Assembly: GCF_900240385.1 (NCBI RefSeq)
Contig: NZ_OEQH01000001.1
Coordinates: 682,001 to 746,000 of the forward strand
Reading direction: 5' to 3'
Length of the DNA: 64,000 nt
DNA from: Clostridium minihomine
GTDB taxonomy: Bacteria > Bacillota > Clostridia > Oscillospirales > Acutalibacteraceae
In this document: positions 60,208-64,000 of the stretch, in pieces
How positions within the stretch are numbered: the first letter of the stretch is position 1
Layout: every line of letters starts with the position of its first letter
The notes under the pieces: generated by a model
Told to the model about the DNA's origin: nothing
Databases searched by the model: none
What the model saw: only the letters and a program-made list of their open reading frames with translations
Program-made: the position numbers and the translations under genes

Positions 60208-60414
60208 ATGGTAGAGCTGACTAATATGAATGGTGTGGCGTTTGTTCTGAACAGCAATTTAATCGAAACCATTGAATTGATTCCGGAAACAAAAATCACG
60301 ACAACAACGGGCAAATATTTTTTGGTAAAAGAAACTCCGGATGAGATTGTTCGGAAAGTAATTACATTTAATCAAAAAATTTTTATAAATGTTGTGCGCA
60401 CTTCTCAAGAATAG
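60208..60414 (+). CDS. FlbD/SwrD family protein
   Basis: 68 residues from ATG 60208 (AAAGGGGA upstream). VELTNMNGVAFVLNSNLIET and IELIPETKITTTTGKYFLVK are the FlbD-family features. In B. subtilis SwrD increases flagellar torque. It follows flgE as usual, but motA, motB and fliL, which often follow, are not here. Confidence 0.92.
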   Translation: MVELTNMNGVAFVLNSNLIETIELIPETKITTTTGKYFLVKETPDEIVRKVITFNQKIFINVVRTSQE

Positions 60415-60560
60415 TATATAATTAGGTTTGGTAGAAATTGGTCGGCAGGGGCAAAACCTGCGGCAGGCTGCTCCGGAACTGTCCTCGGGTGTTTCGCGAG
60501 GGTTGGAATGCTTTTTACAACGGAAGGCTTCACTTAATTTGACGAGGGATTGGTGGTAGT
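60415..60560 (+). other. structured gap between flbD and fliM
   Basis: 146 bases without a gene. Contains TATAAT near 60416 with a poor -35, and hairpins GCAGG / CCTGC (60447-60463) and CCTCG / CGAGG (60482-60500). This is where motA-motB-fliL or fliL sits in many relatives. Confidence 0.5.
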
Positions 60561-61556
60561 ATGGCTGAAATATTGTCACAGCAGCAAATTGATGAGCTGT
60601 TGGGCAGCTTGCAAAGCGGAAGCGTTGATTTTCAAGAAATGGAGACCCAGTCAAGCGGTCCCAAAGTAAAAGAATACGATTTTATGTCTCCCAAGAAGTT
60701 TTCTCGGGAACAGCTGAAATTACTGGATAATATCTTTGATAACTTTGCCCGGATGTTCAGCCTGCAATTGGCCAGTATGCTTCGCATTTCGTGCCAGATG
60801 GAAATTTTGCAGGTGGAAGAAGAAGAATACCGGGAATTTAATAATGCACTGAATGATTCGGTTTTGGTCGCTATGATCGGAATGCATAACGAGGAAAACC
60901 GAATTGATGGAAAACAGATTTTGCTGGAGCTGTCCCGCCCAATTTCTTTTTCAATTATTGATCGGATGCTGGGGGGAAATGGCTCAGGGTGCAATATTGA
61001 GCGGGACTATACGGAAATTGAATTGTCTTTAATGGAGTACCTGTTCAAACAGGTGCTTTCCCTGCTGAAAAACTCTTGGGCCAATTACATTGAAATCGAT
61101 CACACTTTAGATATGATCGAAACCAATTCCCGCCTGATGCAGTCTATTCAGCCGGATGAATCTGTTGCAATTGTGGTCATTGAGATCACCCTGGAAGATT
61201 TAAAAGGCAATATGAATATATGTTTGCCCTCCACTTCGTTAGAGGAAATTTTCCGTGTGTTTAATTCTAAATATGTCAGGATGCCGCGTAAAGATGATCC
61301 TGCGGTGGAACAGGAGCGTAAAGACATTATTATGAAGGGTCTTCGTTCCTCGCCGCTGAATGTATCGGCGGTTTTGGGGAAAACCCAGATTACCCTGGGG
61401 GACTTTTTGGGCCTTCAGGTTGGGGATGTCGTTACCCTGAATACGCCGCTGGAAGAAAACCGGATTGAGGTTCATGTGGAAAATATTCCATGGTTTACCG
61501 GTGTAATGGGAACAAAGAAGAAAAAGTACGCGGTAAAGATTGATCAAACTCTATAA
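60561..61556 (+). CDS. fliM: flagellar motor switch protein FliM
   Basis: 331 residues. The N-terminal CheY-P-binding peptide (LSQQQIDELLGSLQSG), the middle CheC-like domain (LELSRPISFSIIDRMLGGNG) and the C-terminal SpoA domain (VSAVLGKTQITLGDFLGLQV) are complete. Forms the C ring with FliG and FliY. Confidence 0.97.
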   Translation: MAEILSQQQIDELLGSLQSGSVDFQEMETQSSGPKVKEYDFMSPKKFSREQLKLLDNIFDNFARMFSLQLASMLRISCQMEILQVEEEEYREFNNALNDSVLVAMIGMHNEENRIDGKQILLELSRPISFSIIDRMLGGNGSGCNIERDYTEIELSLMEYLFKQVLSLLKNSWANYIEIDHTLDMIETNSRLMQSIQPDESVAIVVIEITLEDLKGNMNICLPSTSLEEIFRVFNSKYVRMPRKDDPAVEQERKDIIMKGLRSSPLNVSAVLGKTQITLGDFLGLQVGDVVTLNTPLEENRIEVHVENIPWFTGVMGTKKKKYAVKIDQTL

Positions 61557-61580
61557 ATATGGAACGGAAAGGTGATTTCT

Positions 61581-62780
61581 ATGGAGCCTAAGGGGTCTAA
61601 CCACGAAGAGTTGATGTCGCCAATGGAGATAGACAGCATTGGCGAAATCATGAATATCAGTTTGGGGTCGTCTGCAACCACTGTTTCGACTTTGCTGGAA
61701 CAGCGCGTGAATATTACCACGCCCAGAGTGTCTATCGTAACTGCCCAGGAGTTTGAGTTTAAAGGACTGGAACCCGCCGTAGCGGTAGAAATTAATTATG
61801 TCAGCGGTCTGGACGGAAAAAATGTGATGGTTCTGAAAGAATCGGATGTTCAGATCATTGTGGGGCTTTTGCTTCAGACAGATTACTCTGATGAAGAATT
61901 TGTATTGGATGAAATGAGCCTGGGGGCAATTTGTGAAGTAATGAATCAGATGATGGGTGCTTCTTCCACTGCTCTGTCACAGCTTTTAAATCGTCCGATT
62001 AATATATCGCCGCCCAGCTCTTTTAAAATTGAAAATGCAGTTCAGTTCAAAAAGAAATATTTTGAAGATGAAGAGCCCATTGTGGCGGTGCATTTCAATT
62101 TGATGATCGGTGATCTGACTAACAGTGAATTTATCTGCATTCTAAGTCTGGATTTAGCAAAAGACTTGATTTCCAGTTTTGGATTTGGCAGTTCGGCGCT
62201 GGAATCTGTGGACGAAACGGCGCAGGCAGAAGCTCCGGCTCCGCAGCCGGAACCCGCAGCTGAGATTCCCACTGCCGCCCCGGTTCCAACGGCTGCTCCG
62301 GCTCAGGAACCATCTGCCGCACCTTATGTGCCGCCTGTTTATGAGGCACCCGCAGCGGCTCATCCGGCCATGCCGGCCGCTCCCTCTTATTCGTCGGCTC
62401 CGGTGGCTCCCCCTGTTATTCGCTCGGGGAATGTCCGCCAGGCAGAAGCACCGACATATGAAATTCAAAGAGCATCCTACCAGAATTTTGACGAGCAGGA
62501 TAATGTGTTGACCAATGACCAATCCAATAACCTGAATATGATTCTTTCTGTGCCTTTGGAAGTCACAGTGGAAATTGGAAGCACAAAAAGAAAGATTAAA
62601 GAGATTTTGGATTTTACCACAGGCACCATATTGGAACTGGATAAGCAAGCCGGTTCTCAAGTGGATATTTTTGTCAATGGGCAAAAAATCGCCAAGGGCG
62701 ATGTGGTCGTGGTTGATGATTATTACGGCGTAAGAATTACAGAAATTTCCAGCAATGCTGAAATTATGAAATTACTTTAA
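61581..62780 (+). CDS. fliY: flagellar motor switch phosphatase FliY
   Basis: 399 residues from ATG 61581 (GGAAAGGTG upstream). Two CheC-type phosphatase helices with E-x-x-N (IGEIMNISLGSSATTVSTLL and LGAICEVMNQMMGASSTALS) are intact, so it should dephosphorylate CheY-P. A Pro/Ala-rich linker (about 212-290) joins the C-terminal FliN/SpoA domain (LSVPLEVTVEIGSTKRKIKE, GVRITEISSNAEIMKLL). Both functions sit in one protein, as in Bacillus. Confidence 0.96.
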   Translation: MEPKGSNHEELMSPMEIDSIGEIMNISLGSSATTVSTLLEQRVNITTPRVSIVTAQEFEFKGLEPAVAVEINYVSGLDGKNVMVLKESDVQIIVGLLLQTDYSDEEFVLDEMSLGAICEVMNQMMGASSTALSQLLNRPINISPPSSFKIENAVQFKKKYFEDEEPIVAVHFNLMIGDLTNSEFICILSLDLAKDLISSFGFGSSALESVDETAQAEAPAPQPEPAAEIPTAAPVPTAAPAQEPSAAPYVPPVYEAPAAAHPAMPAAPSYSSAPVAPPVIRSGNVRQAEAPTYEIQRASYQNFDEQDNVLTNDQSNNLNMILSVPLEVTVEIGSTKRKIKEILDFTTGTILELDKQAGSQVDIFVNGQKIAKGDVVVVDDYYGVRITEISSNAEIMKLL

Positions 62781-62813
62781 ATTTTATCCCAAAGTTTTAG
62801 GAGGAATCGGATC

Positions 62814-63176
62814 ATGGGAAAGAAAATTATGTTGGTGGACGACGCTGCGTTTATGCGCATGATGATTAAGGACACTTTGCAAAAGAATGGGTATACCGAA
62901 ATTGTGGAGGCCGGAAACGGCGAACAGGCATTGGCTACATACGCGGCAGAAAAGCCGGACTTGATTTTGATGGACATTACCATGCCTGTAATGGACGGCC
63001 TTGAGGCACTGCGCCGCCTTCGGGAAATGGACAGCAGCGTTAAGGTAGTTATGTGCTCGGCTATGGGCCAAGAAACCATGGTTGTGGATGCATTGAAACT
63101 GGGCGCAAAGGATTTTATTGTAAAACCCTTTAAGCCAGACCGTATTATGAAAACTGTCAACAGTATTTTAGGCTAA
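62814..63176 (+). CDS. cheY: chemotaxis response regulator CheY
   Basis: 120 residues, a single receiver domain. Asp9/Asp10 (MLVDDAAF), phospho-acceptor Asp54 (LILMDITMPVMDG), Ser near 82 (VVMCSAMGQ) and Lys near 104 (FIVKPFKPDR) are all in place. CheA phosphorylates it; CheY-P binds FliM and FliY. Between fliY and fliO, as in B. subtilis. ATG after AGGAGG. Confidence 0.97.
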   Translation: MGKKIMLVDDAAFMRMMIKDTLQKNGYTEIVEAGNGEQALATYAAEKPDLILMDITMPVMDGLEALRRLREMDSSVKVVMCSAMGQETMVVDALKLGAKDFIVKPFKPDRIMKTVNSILG

Positions 63177-63204
63177 GGCCAACGGACGGAGAGGGGAGAA
63201 AAGC

Positions 63205-63621
63205 TTGCGCGACGAGGTTTTATCTTTGCTGTTCTCTCTGATTGGGATACTGCTTATTTTGTTTGGCTGTTATCTGTTCAGCAAGTTTGCCGCAAAGAAA
63301 ATCAATTCATTTTCCAATACTCAGAACATTAAAATATTGGAAAAAGTCCCGTTATCTCAGGATAAAGGGCTGGCTTTGGCTCAGATTTGCGGCAAATATT
63401 ATCTGATTGGATTTTCCAGCCAAACGATTGAGCTGTTAAAAGAGTTATCGGAAAGCGATCTGAGTGTACCCCCAAAATCGGGGCCGAAAAGCAGTTTTTT
63501 GGAGGTGCTTCAGGAGGTCGGGAAAAACGGATGGAGCGTGAAATCGTTTGATGAGGACAAAGGAACCATGGAAGCTGGAAAAAAAGGTACCAGACGAAAC
63601 AAAGACAAAGAAAACCCGTAA
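63205..63621 (+). CDS. fliO: flagellar export protein FliO
   Basis: 138 residues, TTG start with GGAGAGGGGAG upstream. One N-terminal transmembrane helix (LLFSLIGILLILFGCYLF) and a small cytoplasmic domain (NIKILEKVPLSQDKGLALAQ; ICGKYYLIGFSSQTIELLKE) as in FliO/FliZ. Assists assembly of the FliP ring. Its 3' end overlaps the predicted fliP start. Confidence 0.9.
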   Translation: MRDEVLSLLFSLIGILLILFGCYLFSKFAAKKINSFSNTQNIKILEKVPLSQDKGLALAQICGKYYLIGFSSQTIELLKELSESDLSVPPKSGPKSSFLEVLQEVGKNGWSVKSFDEDKGTMEAGKKGTRRNKDKENP

Positions 63622-64000
63622 GAAATGCCTGGTGGCCTCTTTGCTTTCCCTGGCTTTGACGGTTTTCCTGCCGCTGCAGGCCTCTGCTACCACCGGCATA
63701 CAGATTAATGGCGACGGGGTGGACACGCTGCAAATTTTGCAGATGTTTCTCATTCTGGCCCTGGCGCCATCCATTCTGATTATGACCACCTGTTTTACCC
63801 GTATTGTCATCGTTCTTTCTTTTCTGCGCAACGCACTGGGGCTTCAGCAAACGCCTCCCAATCAGGTTTTGATTGGCATGGCGCTGTTTTTATCGCTGTT
63901 TATTATGTCGCCGGTTCTCACGCAAATTAATGAACAGGCTTATCAGCCCTATCGGGAAGAGCAGATTACCCAAGAGGAATTTATCGCAAAAGCCTCTGTT
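63551..64000 (+). CDS. fliP: flagellar export gate protein FliP, N-terminal part
   Basis: 150 codons are visible and the frame runs off the window. The best start is ATG 63551, overlapping fliO by 71 bases; it gives a Lys-rich leader and a signal sequence (CLVASLLSLALTVFLPLQAS). The FliP core follows: ILQMFLILALAPSILIMTTC, FTRIVIVLSFLRNALGLQQT and PPNQVLIGMALFLSLFIMSP. It forms the export pore with FliQ and FliR. A shorter form starting inside the signal sequence is possible but has no ribosome site. Confidence 0.93.
   Translation, partial: MRTKEPWKLEKKVPDETKTKKTRKKCLVASLLSLALTVFLPLQASATTGIQINGDGVDTLQILQMFLILALAPSILIMTTCFTRIVIVLSFLRNALGLQQTPPNQVLIGMALFLSLFIMSPVLTQINEQAYQPYREEQITQEEFIAKASV

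Noticed and set aside
1-64000. CRISPR array, rRNA operon or intact tRNA
   Set aside because: No regularly spaced repeats and no rRNA-like or complete tRNA sequence were seen on either strand.

Overview
The window comes from a motile, low-to-medium GC, Gram-positive anaerobe, most likely in the Clostridia. The evidence is a B. subtilis/Clostridium-type fla/che operon with FliY, FlbD-type and TIGR02530-type proteins, the FliW-CsrA-flagellin regulatory set, RqcH, a YtrA-type GntR/ABC cassette, AGGAGG-type ribosome sites, and frequent GTG/TTG starts. I cannot name the species.

Layout. 1-10000 is chromosomal: the end of an amino-acid permease, an ADP-ribosylglycohydrolase with an unknown neighbour, BrnQ, DegV, an autoregulated GntR-ABC operon, and a large secreted multidomain lysozyme. 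10593-16700 holds a chemoreceptor with a phosphonate-binding-protein-like C-terminus, QueH, a ComM/YifB-type ATPase, a SigH-like sigma factor and a zinc-ribbon protein. About 16780-33240 is a Tn4451-like integrative mobilizable element. Its left half carries mobility genes: TnpX-type large serine recombinase, TnpW-like protein, MOBP-type relaxase with a second gene overprinted inside it, MobC, RepA-like ATPase, and accessory genes. Its right half is a six-gene, fully overlapping, visibly AT-richer defence operon: XRE regulator, GHKL (MORC/MutL-like) ATPase, Z1 helicase, PD-(D/E)XK nuclease, AIPR protein and a cytosine-5 DNA methyltransferase with an unusual insert.

33483-43000 returns to the chromosome: a soluble chemoreceptor with a zinc-binding CZB domain, a DUF1858 protein, trmK-nif3-rqcH, and a five-gene ABC export operon. 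43277-64000 is the flagellar locus. Late genes run leftward from a near-perfect sigma-28 promoter (flgM-flgN-flgK-flgL-fliW-csrA), followed by flagellin with its own sigma-28-like promoter and a CsrA-site hairpin in its leader. The early operon runs rightward from a sigma-A promoter (flgB-flgC-fliE-F-G-H-I-J-K-flgD-TIGR02530-flgE-flbD-fliM-fliY-cheY-fliO-fliP, cut by the window end). fliL, motA/motB and ylxF are absent from their usual places.

How the parts connect. FlgM holds sigma-28 until the hook-basal body made by the rightward operon is complete. FliW and CsrA then couple flagellin translation to filament assembly. The two chemoreceptors would feed the CheY encoded in the operon. The mobile element is independent cargo between host genes. 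The candidates most worth follow-up are the methyltransferase/GHKL/Z1/AIPR/nuclease system, the overprinted membrane protein inside the relaxase, and overlapping inverted repeats in the mobilization intergenic region.
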